A stretch of 64,000 nt of DNA, from NCBI RefSeq assembly GCF_005311025.1, contig NZ_CP031747.1, positions 1,612,001-1,676,000 on the forward strand. Direction: 5' to 3'. Each line of letters begins with the position of its first letter. The first letter of the stretch is position 1. The position numbers and the translations under genes are program-made. This document shows, in pieces, positions 26,943 through 35,983 of this stretch. The notes beneath the pieces are model-generated. The model worked only from the letters and a program-made list of their open reading frames with translations, was not told the DNA's origin and searched no databases. The stretch comes from Alcaligenes faecalis (GTDB lineage: Bacteria > Pseudomonadota > Gammaproteobacteria > Burkholderiales > Burkholderiaceae_B).

Positions 26943-27139
26943 AAGGTCTCCGTATGAATAAATACCGCCAGTATGGCGGCCCGAACAATCTATGATACTA
27001 ATAGACTGGCCTGCCTAATAGGCAAATAATACTTATCAGTACGTTTCACTTGCCTACACGCCCCAGAGAAAACGCGCCTTCAACAGCAAAAAAACCGTTT
27101 CCGAGCAAACCCTTTGCCAAACAGCGAAACAACGGCCTC

Positions 27140-28354
27140 TTAGTCCACAAGCTGCAAAGCGCGCCACAAGATGGGGAAACACAGCACATACAGACATCCC
27201 CCCAGTAGCCAAACCCAACCGTTCCACTGCGTAGCGGTATAACTGTAGAGCTGCGTGAACCCCAGCGGGCCAATCAAGGCGCCCAGATTATTCAAACTAC
27301 CCAACACGCCCTGCAAGGTCCCTTGTTGATCGTTGACAACGCGCTTGGACATCATGGATTGCAGCGCAGGCATGCCCACACCACCTGCCGCCAGCAAAGC
27401 CAGCACAGGGAAGATCATCCAGCTATGCAAAGCAAAAGCCAGCAACACAAAACCTGCGGCGTCAGCCATCATGCCCAACATCAAGGTCTTGCGCTCACCC
27501 AGGCGCTGCGACAAGGGACCCACAGCAAAGGCCTGGAACAAGGCATGAGTGATGCCATAAGCGGTCAGGGACAAGCCCACCGTCATGGTGTCCCAAGCAA
27601 AGCGATCCTCTCCGAAAATCACCCACAAGGCGGCAGGCAGTTGGCCGATCAGCTGGACAATAAAGAATACGACGCCCAAGCCCAGCAAGCCCTGCCCTAA
27701 ATCCTTCAAGCCCAAAAAACCAAAGGAGCTGAGATGCGGCGCCTGCTTCTTTTCCGCCGATCCACAAGCTACACGTGTTTCACGCAGAAAAAGGCAGGCC
27801 AGAACAAAAGCACTGGCATTAAGCAGCGCCGCTCCCACAAAGGGCGCATGAGTCGACAAGCCCGCCAAGGTCCCGCCCAAGGCAGGCCCGGCAATCATGC
27901 CCAGGCCGTAGCATGCCCCGATATAAGCAAACCAGCGTGCCCGCTCTTGCTCCGGGGAAGCATCGGCAATGGTGGAAGCCACCACCGCAGCTGTCGCCCC
28001 CGTGATCCCAGAGACAAGTCGCCCTATATACAACACCCATAAAACGGGTGCCAAAGCCATGGCGGTGTAATCCAGCGCTGCTCCAGCTAATGAGGCCAAC
28101 AGCACAGGCCGCCGCCCATACCTGTCGGACAAGCGCCCCAGTAAAGGCGCAAACACAATTTGCATCAGCGCATACAAAGACAACAAGACGCCGTAATGAC
28201 GTGCCACCTGCTCTACTGGAAGCAGTTCTCGCAACAAGGAAGGCAGCACCGGCATGATCAAACCTATCCCTACCGCATCCAGACAAAGGATCAACAGAGC
28301 AATCAAGCAAGAGCGATTGTTCAACAGACTGTGGTGGGCACTGGAATCAGGCAT
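27140..28354 (-). CDS. TetA-like tetracycline/MFS exporter
   Basis: This 404-residue 12-helix transporter has MFS motif A as GRLSDRYGRRPVLL and the TetA-like motif at the start (LDAVGIGLIMPVLPSLLREL). It likely exports a drug in exchange for protons. It is divergent from a TetR repressor and its start abuts an operator dyad. Identity to known tet classes cannot be judged here. Absence of nearby transposases argues for a chromosomal, not recently acquired, determinant. Confidence 0.82.
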   Translation of the reverse strand: MPDSSAHHSLLNNRSCLIALLILCLDAVGIGLIMPVLPSLLRELLPVEQVARHYGVLLSLYALMQIVFAPLLGRLSDRYGRRPVLLASLAGAALDYTAMALAPVLWVLYIGRLVSGITGATAAVVASTIADASPEQERARWFAYIGACYGLGMIAGPALGGTLAGLSTHAPFVGAALLNASAFVLACLFLRETRVACGSAEKKQAPHLSSFGFLGLKDLGQGLLGLGVVFFIVQLIGQLPAALWVIFGEDRFAWDTMTVGLSLTAYGITHALFQAFAVGPLSQRLGERKTLMLGMMADAAGFVLLAFALHSWMIFPVLALLAAGGVGMPALQSMMSKRVVNDQQGTLQGVLGSLNNLGALIGPLGFTQLYSYTATQWNGWVWLLGGCLYVLCFPILWRALQLVD

Positions 28355-28377
28355 CTAATTTATCATCGATAAGTTAG
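28355..28377. promoter_or_regulatory. tet-like operator 1
   Basis: The arms CTAATTTATC and GATAAGTTAG flank ATC. They are complementary except at one position. The dyad immediately precedes the tetA-like start codon. Confidence 0.75.
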
Positions 28378-28382
28378 CCTTA

Positions 28383-28411
28383 TTTTTAACTTATCAGTGA
28401 TAAATTAGCAA
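28383..28411 (-). promoter_or_regulatory. Promoter of the tetA-like gene
   Basis: On the minus strand TTGCTA (28406-28411) and TAAAAA (28383-28388) are 17 bases apart. Operator 2 lies across the spacer, so repressor binding would block RNA polymerase. Confidence 0.6.
28386..28408. promoter_or_regulatory. tet-like operator 2
   Basis: The core TTATC-AGT-GATAA has extended arms TTAACTTATC and GATAAATTAG (two mismatches). It sits on the tetA-like promoter. Confidence 0.72.
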
Positions 28412-28477
28412 GTACAGCACCACTGCCCTGCGGAACAAGGCGCAGCCCTGCCGTTTGCAGCCTTACCTTAATGCGCT

Positions 28478-28500
28478 GTCGATTATCATTGATAAATTAC
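28478..28500. promoter_or_regulatory. tet-like operator 3, before tetR
   Basis: The core TTATC-ATT-GATAA is perfect, with weaker outer symmetry. It ends 21 bases before the tetR start and would allow autorepression. Confidence 0.65.
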
Positions 28501-28521
28501 GAGCACGGAGATCCAGCCCAC

Positions 28522-29157
28522 ATGAAGAAGATCAGCAAAGAAACCGTCATCGAGACAGCCCTGGAGCTGCTCAATGAAGTGGGCATGGACGGATTGAGCA
28601 CACGCAAGCTGGCTGAACGGCTTCAGGTGAAGCAACCCGCCCTGTACTGGCACTTTCGGGATAAGCGCGCTCTCTTTGATGCCCTGGCCCACGCCATGCT
28701 AGTCAATAAACATCGCCACGCCCTCCCGGAAGATAACGAGGACTGGCGTATCTTCCTGAGGAAGAATGCTCAGGGTTTCCGGGCGGCGTTGTTGTCTTAC
28801 CGGGATGGTGCCCGCATCCACGCAGGGACTCGGCCCACTGAATTGCAATTGGACATTGCACAGGCCCAGATCGGCTTTTTGTGCAAGGCAGGCTTTGAGG
28901 CGAAAAATGCCGTTTGGGCGCTATGGACGATCAGCCATTATGTGGTGGGGTCGGTACTGGAACAGCAAGCAGCGCAATCCGAGCAGCAAAACACGGATGC
29001 TCCCAGCACTTCAGCAACGCAAGCGGACACTCCCCCAGACCTGCTGTCCCTGTTTCAGGAAGTTGAACAGGAAGGCATGGATGCCGCGTTCGATTTCGGC
29101 TTGAACAGCTTGATCGCTGGTCTTGAGCCTTTTTGTAAACAAGGTACAGAACGCTGA
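28522..29157 (+). CDS. TetR-type repressor of the tetA-like gene
   Basis: The protein has 211 residues from the ATG at 28522, chosen because an upstream start would overlap operator 3. The helix-turn-helix is VIETALELLNEVGMDGLSTRKLAERLQ, whose parts match Tet-class TetR, then QPALYWHFRDKRALFDALA. The larger C-terminal domain fits the TetR_C (tetracycline-binding) group. Divergent orientation and three matching dyads support the tetA/tetR reading. A poorly conserved Gln/Thr/Ser insert lies near residues 158-180. Confidence 0.86.
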   Translation: MKKISKETVIETALELLNEVGMDGLSTRKLAERLQVKQPALYWHFRDKRALFDALAHAMLVNKHRHALPEDNEDWRIFLRKNAQGFRAALLSYRDGARIHAGTRPTELQLDIAQAQIGFLCKAGFEAKNAVWALWTISHYVVGSVLEQQAAQSEQQNTDAPSTSATQADTPPDLLSLFQEVEQEGMDAAFDFGLNSLIAGLEPFCKQGTER

Positions 29158-29228
29158 ACCGTTAACCCACTGCACCCAGTCAGTGCAGCGATAAACTTTT
29201 CGAGATCCCAAGCGATCGCTCACAAAAA

Positions 29229-29252
29229 AGGCCGGGCTTTTTGCCCGGCCTT
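29229..29252 (-). terminator. Terminator after the dctPQM operon
   Basis: GGCCGGGC pairs with GCCCGGCC across five T on the plus strand. On the minus strand six T follow the stem, so it best serves the dctM end. It could also slow transcription leaving tetR. Confidence 0.8.
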
Positions 29253-29344
29253 CAAGGTGATTCACGTCTTGCGCAGCTTGCATCAAGCCGTACTGCCACA
29301 TCATGGGCTCACCTTGCCCTGCTCGCGGATAGCGATCAGGACTA

Positions 29345-30670
29345 CTACAGCCATCCCATCATGCGGGGCAGCCAAAGCGTAATTTCAGGTACGAAGGTAA
29401 TCATCAACAGGAAGGCCAGACCAGTCAGCAACCAAGGCAATGTGGACTTGGTAACTTCGGTCAGGCCCAACTTCGATATGCTGGACGCCACATACAGGTT
29501 CAAGCCCACTGGTGGTGTCGCCAGCCCAATCTCCATGTTCACCACCAGCATGATGCCAAAGTGAACCGGGTCCATGCCCAGCTTCATGGCGACAGGGAAC
29601 AGGATGGGAGCCATGATCAGAATCAGTCCCGAGGGCTCCATCACCATACCGATCACCAGCAACAGGACGTTCACGAACAGCAGGAAGGCGATCAGGCCCA
29701 TGCCTTGCGACACGATCCATTCCGCAATGGCCTGAGGAATCTGCTCGGACGTCAGAATGAAGGCGAACATGACCGCGTTGGTGATGATGTACAGCAGCAT
29801 GGCACTCATGGCTGCCGATTCCAGCACAATGCGTTTGACCTCGCGCAGCTTCACATCCTTGTAGACCCAGACCGCAATCACAAAGGCGTAAACCGCACTG
29901 ATAGCTGCTGCTTCGGTAGGCGTGAACACACCGGAGTAAATCCCGCCCATCACGATAACGATCAGCATCAGGCCCCAGATGGAGTCCATGAAGGCACGCC
30001 AGCGTTCCTTGTAGGATGCGCGGGGCATACGGGGGTAACCCAGTTTCCAGGCGCGGAACATGGTCGTGGCACCCAGGAAAAACGCCAGAATCAAACCCGG
30101 AACCACACCGGCAATAAACAGCTGACCAATAGAAGCCGTACCGACTTTGACCCCATCCGGGCCTTCAACCATCATGCCGCTGGTTGCCACGGCGTACATC
30201 ACCATCACAATCGAGGGTGGCAACAAAATGCCCAGACCGCCGGAAGTCGCCACAATGCCAGTCCCGAATTGCACGGGGTAGCCTTGTTTAACCATGGCCG
30301 GAATCATGATGGAACCAATGGCCGCCACCGTGGCAGGCGAGGAACCACTGATAGACGCAAACAGGGCGCAAGCCAGCACCGCAGCCAGACCCATGCCGCC
30401 GGGCAAGTGGCCGACCATGGAAGCGGCAAAGCGAATCATGCGTTGTGCGACCCCGCCATGCGTGAGGAAGCTACCGGCCAGGATGAAGAACGGAATCGCC
30501 ATGATCTCGAACTTCTCGATCCCGGTGAACAGCTTGAGCGCAATACTGTCCATCGGTACTTCGGTCATGGTGAACAGGAAACCCATCACCGTCAGACCCA
30601 GGGCAATCGATACCGGCATGCCTGTCAGCAACAGGATAGCCAGCAAGGCAAAAATAATCAGGGCGGTCAT
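29345..30670 (-). CDS. dctM: TRAP transporter large permease DctM
   Basis: This 441-residue inner-membrane protein has the many hydrophobic helices of DctM, including IPFFILAGSFLTHGGVAQRM and the SSPATVAAIGSIMIPAM signature. It forms the translocation pore of a tripartite ATP-independent transporter. It overlaps dctQ by four bases. It works with DctQ and the periplasmic DctP upstream. Confidence 0.95.
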   Translation of the reverse strand: MTALIIFALLAILLLTGMPVSIALGLTVMGFLFTMTEVPMDSIALKLFTGIEKFEIMAIPFFILAGSFLTHGGVAQRMIRFAASMVGHLPGGMGLAAVLACALFASISGSSPATVAAIGSIMIPAMVKQGYPVQFGTGIVATSGGLGILLPPSIVMVMYAVATSGMMVEGPDGVKVGTASIGQLFIAGVVPGLILAFFLGATTMFRAWKLGYPRMPRASYKERWRAFMDSIWGLMLIVIVMGGIYSGVFTPTEAAAISAVYAFVIAVWVYKDVKLREVKRIVLESAAMSAMLLYIITNAVMFAFILTSEQIPQAIAEWIVSQGMGLIAFLLFVNVLLLVIGMVMEPSGLILIMAPILFPVAMKLGMDPVHFGIMLVVNMEIGLATPPVGLNLYVASSISKLGLTEVTKSTLPWLLTGLAFLLMITFVPEITLWLPRMMGWL

Positions 30671-31302
30671 GCGCGCGCTCCTTCGGATTCAGACACACCG
30701 CGCTCTGTTTCAGCGATCAGATCCGCCGCAGGCTCGTGATGAGGCAAATGGCCCGTCTGGATAAAATTCATCAAGGCTTGCAGGAAGCGGAAGCACATCA
30801 GCAAGGAGCCCGCAGGCACCGCCAGATACACAATCCACACCGGCACTTCCAGGTCAGCCGACACCTGAGCAGTCTGGGCAATGCCATACACAAAGCGGCC
30901 ACCAATCCAGGCAACAATGGCTGTAAACAAGGCACCGGCGAACAGGGAAATCACTACCAGCAGATGACGCCAGCGTGGGCCCACAGCGTTTACCAGCACG
31001 TCCACACCCACGTGAATACCAACACGAACGCCGTAAGCGGCGCCGAATTTGGCCATCCAGACAAACAGGTAAATGCACAGCTCCTGTGCCCAGAGCAAGT
31101 TGACGCCGGCCACGCTTCGGTAGGTAGAACGGGCCATGGCGGTAATGGACTCATAACCCTGAGCCCGCGACCAGGACACCAGATCCGCCAGCAGGCTGAC
31201 CGAGTAGCGCTGGCAGACCGCTACAAAAATAATCACTACGGCCGCCACCATCAGAAATGAGATGAACATTTCCTCAAAGCGGTCCAGAAATCGTAAAAAC
31301 AT
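30667..31302 (-). CDS. dctQ: TRAP transporter small permease DctQ
   Basis: This 211-residue protein has four hydrophobic helices and the conserved WAQELCIYLFVWMAKFG segment of DctQ. A central insertion (about 25 residues around SWSRAQGYESITAMARSTYR) makes it longer than typical DctQ. It overlaps dctM by the ATGA start/stop and follows dctP after 119 bases that hold two hairpins. Confidence 0.92.
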   Translation of the reverse strand: MFLRFLDRFEEMFISFLMVAAVVIIFVAVCQRYSVSLLADLVSWSRAQGYESITAMARSTYRSVAGVNLLWAQELCIYLFVWMAKFGAAYGVRVGIHVGVDVLVNAVGPRWRHLLVVISLFAGALFTAIVAWIGGRFVYGIAQTAQVSADLEVPVWIVYLAVPAGSLLMCFRFLQALMNFIQTGHLPHHEPAADLIAETERGVSESEGARA

Positions 31303-31320
31303 GGGTAGCTCCAGACTACA

Positions 31321-31396
31321 GTCTGCCCGCCCGGGGGCCGGGCAGACACAAGCATGTAGCGGGAAGAAAAGAAGAACAGGTCTGAATCAGACCTGT
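31321..31396 (-). promoter_or_regulatory. Two hairpins between dctP and dctQ
   Basis: GTCTGCCCG (31321-31329) pairs with CGGGCAGAC (31339-31347). ACAGGTCTG (31376-31384) pairs with CAGACCTGT (31388-31396) across AAT. Neither has a strong T-run. They may stabilise or trim the dctP mRNA or limit read-through, so that the binding protein exceeds the permease in amount. Confidence 0.55.
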
Positions 31397-31421
31397 ACAA
31401 GACAATCAGATGAAGCAGGCT

Positions 31422-32405
31422 TTATTCGGTAGCCTTGTAGAAGGCGTCGATCACGTCCTGGCCGATACGCGAAGCCATTTCCTTGTGCACGGGACGCAGC
31501 TGCTTGACCCATTCCTGACGCTCGGCATCGCTCAGTTGGTAGAACTGGGTCTTGCCGGACTCTTCCATGGCCTTCATGGAATCGTTGTTCTCTTGCTCTG
31601 CAATGTCGTTGGCGTAAACCGTGGCTTCTTCCATGGCTTTTTCCATACCTTGGCGAATATCGTCAGGCAGACCTTCCCAGAACTTCTTGTTCACGATCAC
31701 GGCATAACCCAGGTAACCGTGGTTGGACACGGTGGCGTGCTTTTGCACTTCGTGCATTTTCTGGGTGTACATGTTCGATGGCGGGTTCTCGGTGCCGTCG
31801 ACCACACCCGTTTGCAGAGCCTGGTACACCTCGGAGAAGGCCATCACCTGAGGCACAGCGTCCAGTGCCTTGAACTGGGCTTCCAGAACCTTGGAGGACT
31901 GGATGCGCATCTTCAGACCCAGGAAATCATCCACGCTTTTCAGGGGCGTGTTGGCGCTCATGACCTTGAAGCCGTTATCCCAGTAGGACAGACCCTTGAT
32001 GCCCTTGGGCTCCAGCTTGTCCAGCAACATGCGGCCTACAGGACCTTCAGTCACCTTACGCAGGTCCTCACGGTTCTGAAAAATGAAAGGCAGGTCGAAC
32101 ACTTCAAATTCGCGTACGCCCAGAGGGCCAAACTTGGCCAGCGACGGAGCCAGCATGTGCACGGCGCCCAGTTGCAGGGCTTCCAGTTCTTCCTTGTCCT
32201 TGTACAGCTGCGAGTTCGGGTAGACCTCGACAACCACCTTGCCCTCGGTGTACTTTTCGGCCAGTTCCTTAAAGCGCACGGCGCCCTTGCCCTTGGGTGT
32301 ATCTGGCGATACAACGTGGCTGAACTTGATGATCATGGGGTTAGCCAGAACAGGCGCGGACAAGAATACGGACGCCAGCAAGCTGGCCACAAGGGTCTTT
32401 TTCAT
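31422..32405 (-). CDS. dctP: TRAP substrate-binding protein DctP
   Basis: With the ATG at 32405 (MKKTLVASLLASVFLSAPVLA), this 327-residue protein has a Sec signal peptide. DctP motifs include KFSHVVSPDTPKGKGAVRF, PNSQLYKDKEELEALQLGAV and a conserved Arg in KMRIQSS that binds the substrate carboxylate. The sequence and DctSR context point to C4-dicarboxylate uptake. A longer start at 32435 would add ten residues before the signal peptide. Confidence 0.92.
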   Translation of the reverse strand: MKKTLVASLLASVFLSAPVLANPMIIKFSHVVSPDTPKGKGAVRFKELAEKYTEGKVVVEVYPNSQLYKDKEELEALQLGAVHMLAPSLAKFGPLGVREFEVFDLPFIFQNREDLRKVTEGPVGRMLLDKLEPKGIKGLSYWDNGFKVMSANTPLKSVDDFLGLKMRIQSSKVLEAQFKALDAVPQVMAFSEVYQALQTGVVDGTENPPSNMYTQKMHEVQKHATVSNHGYLGYAVIVNKKFWEGLPDDIRQGMEKAMEEATVYANDIAEQENNDSMKAMEESGKTQFYQLSDAERQEWVKQLRPVHKEMASRIGQDVIDAFYKATE

Positions 32406-32520
32406 GTTTGCCTCCGGTCGGTTAAGAGCCGACACGTTTTATTGATTGATGTGCTTGAAAGCGTGTAGCTTAAAAAAGCGGTCCCGAATTATCTATTGTG
32501 GAAATCCGAAACCATTTGTC

Positions 32521-34491
32521 ATGATGCGTCTTGCCCGTCCGTCCGGATTCATACGCCAAGCGGCCTCGCGCACTCTGGCGGCCTACCCGATCAGCACCTA
32601 TGTGCCTATTTTGGCCATCCTGATTATTGTGCTGCTGATGGGCGTGTTTGCCTGGGCGGTCAATAAGGAACGGGATGAGGAGCAGTCCAACGAGCTGATA
32701 CGCAATGCCTTGTGGGTGGAGCAATCCCTGTCCTTTCAGCTGCGCTCGCACGAGAACAATTTAAGCCGCATTGCCAGCGAAATTGAAGTCCAGTCCCAGC
32801 CCGTCACGACCCAGACCGCGCTGACGCAATTACAGCACTTCAAGACCATCCACCCGGATCTGCTGAAAGTGGCCGTGCAGGATCGATTTGGCACCACCTT
32901 GCTGGTGCGCCCGCCCGGTGCTGATACGCGGATTGCAGCCCACGTCAGCACGCCGCGCACGTCCACCTGGCTACCGGCCTATTACTCCAATGAACACCAG
33001 GAAAGCGTGCTGGACCTGGTGGTTCCGATCTACGAAGACAACGATATTGTCGGCACCTTGCGCGCCACCTTTTCCCTGGCCACCATCTTGATGGAAAACG
33101 TGCCCTGGTGGATTGCCGAGCAATATCACGTCTCCCTGATCGACCAAAGCGACCAGACACTGGCCACACGCTCCAAAGGCGAGCCGGGCGAAAGCCAGTT
33201 GCGCTACGCCATGTCGGTAGACCCGCCCTTGCATGGTGTGCGTTTACTGATGACGCCTTACCCGCAAAAGAACATCCCCACCTTCACCTTGCTACTGACC
33301 GTGATTGCGGGCCTGGCCCTGCTGGCTGTGGTGAACCTGGCCATGCAACATCACTACGCTCGCAAACGCCGTGATGCCGAGCTGGCCCTGATGCAGGAGC
33401 AAGCCTTTCGCAGCGCAATCGAAAACTCCATGGTGACTGGCATGCGCGCCCGCGATCTGGACGGCAAGGTGCTGTATGTGAACCCGGCGTTTTGCGAACT
33501 GGTGGGCCGCAGCAGCGAAGAAATTATTGGTCTGGCCCCACCCATGCCCTGGTGGGTGCCGGAGATGATGGATGAAACACTGGAGCGTCGAGATCGACTG
33601 AAATCCTCCCGCTCGGTGCAAGTTTTTGACACCCTGTTCCAGCGCCCGGACGGCTCACGTGTCGATGTGCAGGTCTTTGAATCCCCGCTGATTGACGCGC
33701 AAAAACGGCACGTGGGCTGGATCAGTTCCATCATCGATATCAGCTCGCGCAAGCAGGCCGAAGCCCTGGCCAGTTCCCAATCCGAACAGCTACACCACAC
33801 GGCCAAGCTCATTACCATGGGTGAAATGGCCTCCACACTGGCCCACGAGCTGAACCAGCCGCTCTCGGCCATTGCTAGCTATGCGGCTGGTTCCCTGAAC
33901 CTGCTGGGAAATGAACCGCTGGACCCGAAACAGCTGCGTCGCGGTCTGGAAAGCCTGGCGGAACAAACCCGCCGCGCAGGGCAAATCATCCACCGCATTC
34001 ACGACTTTGTGCGCAAGCGCGATCCGCAGCTTAGCCCTCTGAATTTGCCCGATGCCTTGCAAGGCGCCCTGGCCATGGCCAAGGCAGGTCTGCGCCATCA
34101 CCAGATTCAATTGATTGTGCCCTCCCACCCCGAAAACCTGCCCGTAATGGGCGACAAGGTACTGCTGGAACAACTGATTTTCAACCTGCTGCGCAATGCC
34201 GCCGAAGCCATGTCGGGCCTGGAGCCAGAACGCCGGGTACTGGAAGTGACCATGCAGGCCAGCAATGGTGTCGTGCTGGTGATGGTGGCCGACCAGGGCC
34301 CCGGCGTGGCAGCAACTATCATGGCAGAAGTGTTCCAGGCCTTTACCACCACCAAAGCCCAAGGCCTGGGTATTGGCTTGAATATTTGCCGCTCCATTGT
34401 GGAGTTGCACCATGGCAAACTCTGGTTTGAAAACGGGGTTCCCCACGGTGCCACTTTCCTGTTTTCCCTACCCTTGATCGAACATGACTAA
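32521..34491 (+). CDS. dctS: DctS-type sensor histidine kinase
   Basis: With the ATG at 32521, the protein has 656 residues. It has an N-terminal helix, a periplasmic sensory domain (about residues 45-265), a second helix, one PAS domain (AFRSAIENSMVTGMRARDL onward) and a kinase core. The phospho-acceptor His is in TLAHELNQPLSAIASYAAGS, and the ATP-binding N, G1 and G2 boxes follow. It is divergent from dctPQM and ends overlapping the response regulator. The layout matches Rhodobacter DctS, which senses C4-dicarboxylates. Confidence 0.9.
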   Translation: MMRLARPSGFIRQAASRTLAAYPISTYVPILAILIIVLLMGVFAWAVNKERDEEQSNELIRNALWVEQSLSFQLRSHENNLSRIASEIEVQSQPVTTQTALTQLQHFKTIHPDLLKVAVQDRFGTTLLVRPPGADTRIAAHVSTPRTSTWLPAYYSNEHQESVLDLVVPIYEDNDIVGTLRATFSLATILMENVPWWIAEQYHVSLIDQSDQTLATRSKGEPGESQLRYAMSVDPPLHGVRLLMTPYPQKNIPTFTLLLTVIAGLALLAVVNLAMQHHYARKRRDAELALMQEQAFRSAIENSMVTGMRARDLDGKVLYVNPAFCELVGRSSEEIIGLAPPMPWWVPEMMDETLERRDRLKSSRSVQVFDTLFQRPDGSRVDVQVFESPLIDAQKRHVGWISSIIDISSRKQAEALASSQSEQLHHTAKLITMGEMASTLAHELNQPLSAIASYAAGSLNLLGNEPLDPKQLRRGLESLAEQTRRAGQIIHRIHDFVRKRDPQLSPLNLPDALQGALAMAKAGLRHHQIQLIVPSHPENLPVMGDKVLLEQLIFNLLRNAAEAMSGLEPERRVLEVTMQASNGVVLVMVADQGPGVAATIMAEVFQAFTTTKAQGLGIGLNICRSIVELHHGKLWFENGVPHGATFLFSLPLIEHD

Positions 34492-35122
34492 GCGCGCTCC
34501 TTTGGTCCACATCGTGGACGACGACCCGGCCATCCGCGATGCCCTGGCCTGGCTGTTCTCCACCCGTCAGGTCAACACCGAACTCTGGGACAGCGGCGAG
34601 GCTTTTCTGAATTCCCTGAGCCCCGAGACGCAGGGCTGCATCCTGCTCGACATACGTATGGATGGACTGTCCGGCCTGGAAGTGTTCGAGCAATTGCGCG
34701 AGCGCCAATCCCGTCTGCCCGTTATTTTCCTGACCGGCCACGGCGACCTGCCCCTGGCCGTGACCGCGCTGAAACAAGGCGCGGCGGATTTCATCGAAAA
34801 GCCCTTTAACGATAACGATCTGGTGGACCGGGTACTGGACGTGCTGCGCAGCTACGAAGCCAGTCAGGAAGAACGGGACAACGAGCAGGCACTGGAGGAG
34901 CGGCTGGACACCCTGTCGCAGCGCGAGCGCGAAGTGCTGGCCCTGGCCCTGGAGGGACGGCTGAACAAGCAGATTGCTCAGGACCTGAGCATCACCATGC
35001 GCACCGTGGAAGTGCACCGCGCTCGGGCACTGGAAAAAATGCAGGCTCGCACCCTGATCGAACTGGCCCGACTGCTGGACCCGGCCCGCTTGCGGGAAGA
35101 CCGCAACCCGCCGGGGCCTTAG
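34484..35122 (+). CDS. dctR: FixJ-type response regulator DctR
   Basis: The 212-residue protein has a receiver domain (HIVDDDPAIRDAL; phosphorylated Asp in CILLDIRMDG; Lys in FIEKPFND) and a C-terminal LuxR-type helix-turn-helix (LSQREREVLALALEG, NKQIAQDLSITMRTVEVHR). It overlaps dctS by eight bases. It most likely activates the divergent dctPQM operon. Confidence 0.9.
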   Translation: MTKRAPLVHIVDDDPAIRDALAWLFSTRQVNTELWDSGEAFLNSLSPETQGCILLDIRMDGLSGLEVFEQLRERQSRLPVIFLTGHGDLPLAVTALKQGAADFIEKPFNDNDLVDRVLDVLRSYEASQEERDNEQALEERLDTLSQREREVLALALEGRLNKQIAQDLSITMRTVEVHRARALEKMQARTLIELARLLDPARLREDRNPPGP

Positions 35123-35145
35123 CCAGAGCCACCGCGCCGGGTGTA

Positions 35146-35151
35146 TATAAT
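35146..35151 (+). promoter_or_regulatory. Likely -10 element before moaC
   Basis: A perfect TATAAT lies 51 bases before the moaC start. No good -35 is visible, so an activator may be needed or the dctSR transcript may continue into moaC. Confidence 0.4.
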
Positions 35152-35201
35152 GCAACCATAAACAATTAGAACCGCGCACTAGGCCCGGTCCCGGAGCGAT
35201 C

Positions 35202-35705
35202 ATGAGCACCACTACCGAAAACACAGATTTGCACCTTTCCCATCTGGATGAAGATGGAAAAGTTCAGATGGTCGATGTCAGCCACAAATCCGCCACCTCC
35301 CGCTCGGCCACGGCCCGCGCCGTGGTGCGTTTGAGCCCCGCTGCTTACCAGTTGCTGTCGGCTCAGCACAATGCCAAGGGCGAAGTGCTGAACACCGCAC
35401 GCGTGGCCGGTGTGCTGGCCGCCAAGCGCTGTGCCGAACTGATTCCCATGTGCCACAGCCTGCCCCTGGATTTTGTCGGCATTGATTTTGAAAGCGACGC
35501 CGCAGCAGGCACCATTGCCGTGCTGGCCACCTGCCGCACCCGCTACACCACCGGCGTAGAGATGGAAGCCATGACGGCCTGCTCCATTGCCGCCCTGACC
35601 ATTTACGATATGTGCAAAGCGGCCGACAAAGGCATTGTGATCGAACAGACCCGTTTGCTGGAGAAAACCGGCGGCAAAAGCGGAACCTGGACTGCCCAGC
35701 TCTAA
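35202..35705 (+). CDS. moaC: Cyclic pyranopterin monophosphate synthase
   Basis: MoaC converts the MoaA product to cyclic pyranopterin monophosphate, the first stable molybdopterin precursor. The 167-residue protein has family motifs VDVSHKSATSRSATARAVV, PMCHSLPLDFV, MEAMTACSIAALTIYDMCKA and the Lys-rich end LLEKTGGKSG. It starts the moaC-moaD-moaE-moaB-moeA run. Confidence 0.96.
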   Translation: MSTTTENTDLHLSHLDEDGKVQMVDVSHKSATSRSATARAVVRLSPAAYQLLSAQHNAKGEVLNTARVAGVLAAKRCAELIPMCHSLPLDFVGIDFESDAAAGTIAVLATCRTRYTTGVEMEAMTACSIAALTIYDMCKAADKGIVIEQTRLLEKTGGKSGTWTAQL

Positions 35706-35724
35706 GCCCTTTCACGGAGATAGC

Positions 35725-35982
35725 ATGACAAGCCCTTTGACATTGCGCGTCCTGTACTTCGCCCAAGTGGCCGAACGCACAGGCCAGCGCCAGGAAAACT
35801 GGGAATGGCCCCAGGAAGGCACCGTCCAGCAATGGACCGAGGCCCTGCTGCAACGCCACCCGAATTTAAGCGATATGGCCGGCCGCCTGCATGTGGCCGT
35901 CAACCAGTTTCACGCCAAGCCTACCGACCCTGTCCGCCCCGGCGATGAAGTGGCTGTGTTCGAGCCCGTCACCGGAGGTTGA
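35725..35982 (+). CDS. moaD: Molybdopterin synthase sulfur carrier subunit
   Basis: This 85-residue beta-grasp protein ends in the Gly-Gly needed for thiocarboxylation (VFEPVTGG). It donates sulfur to cyclic pyranopterin monophosphate with MoaE. Size and the adjacent moaE, one base after the stop, confirm the call. Confidence 0.95.
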   Translation: MTSPLTLRVLYFAQVAERTGQRQENWEWPQEGTVQQWTEALLQRHPNLSDMAGRLHVAVNQFHAKPTDPVRPGDEVAVFEPVTGG

Positions 35983-35983
35983 G

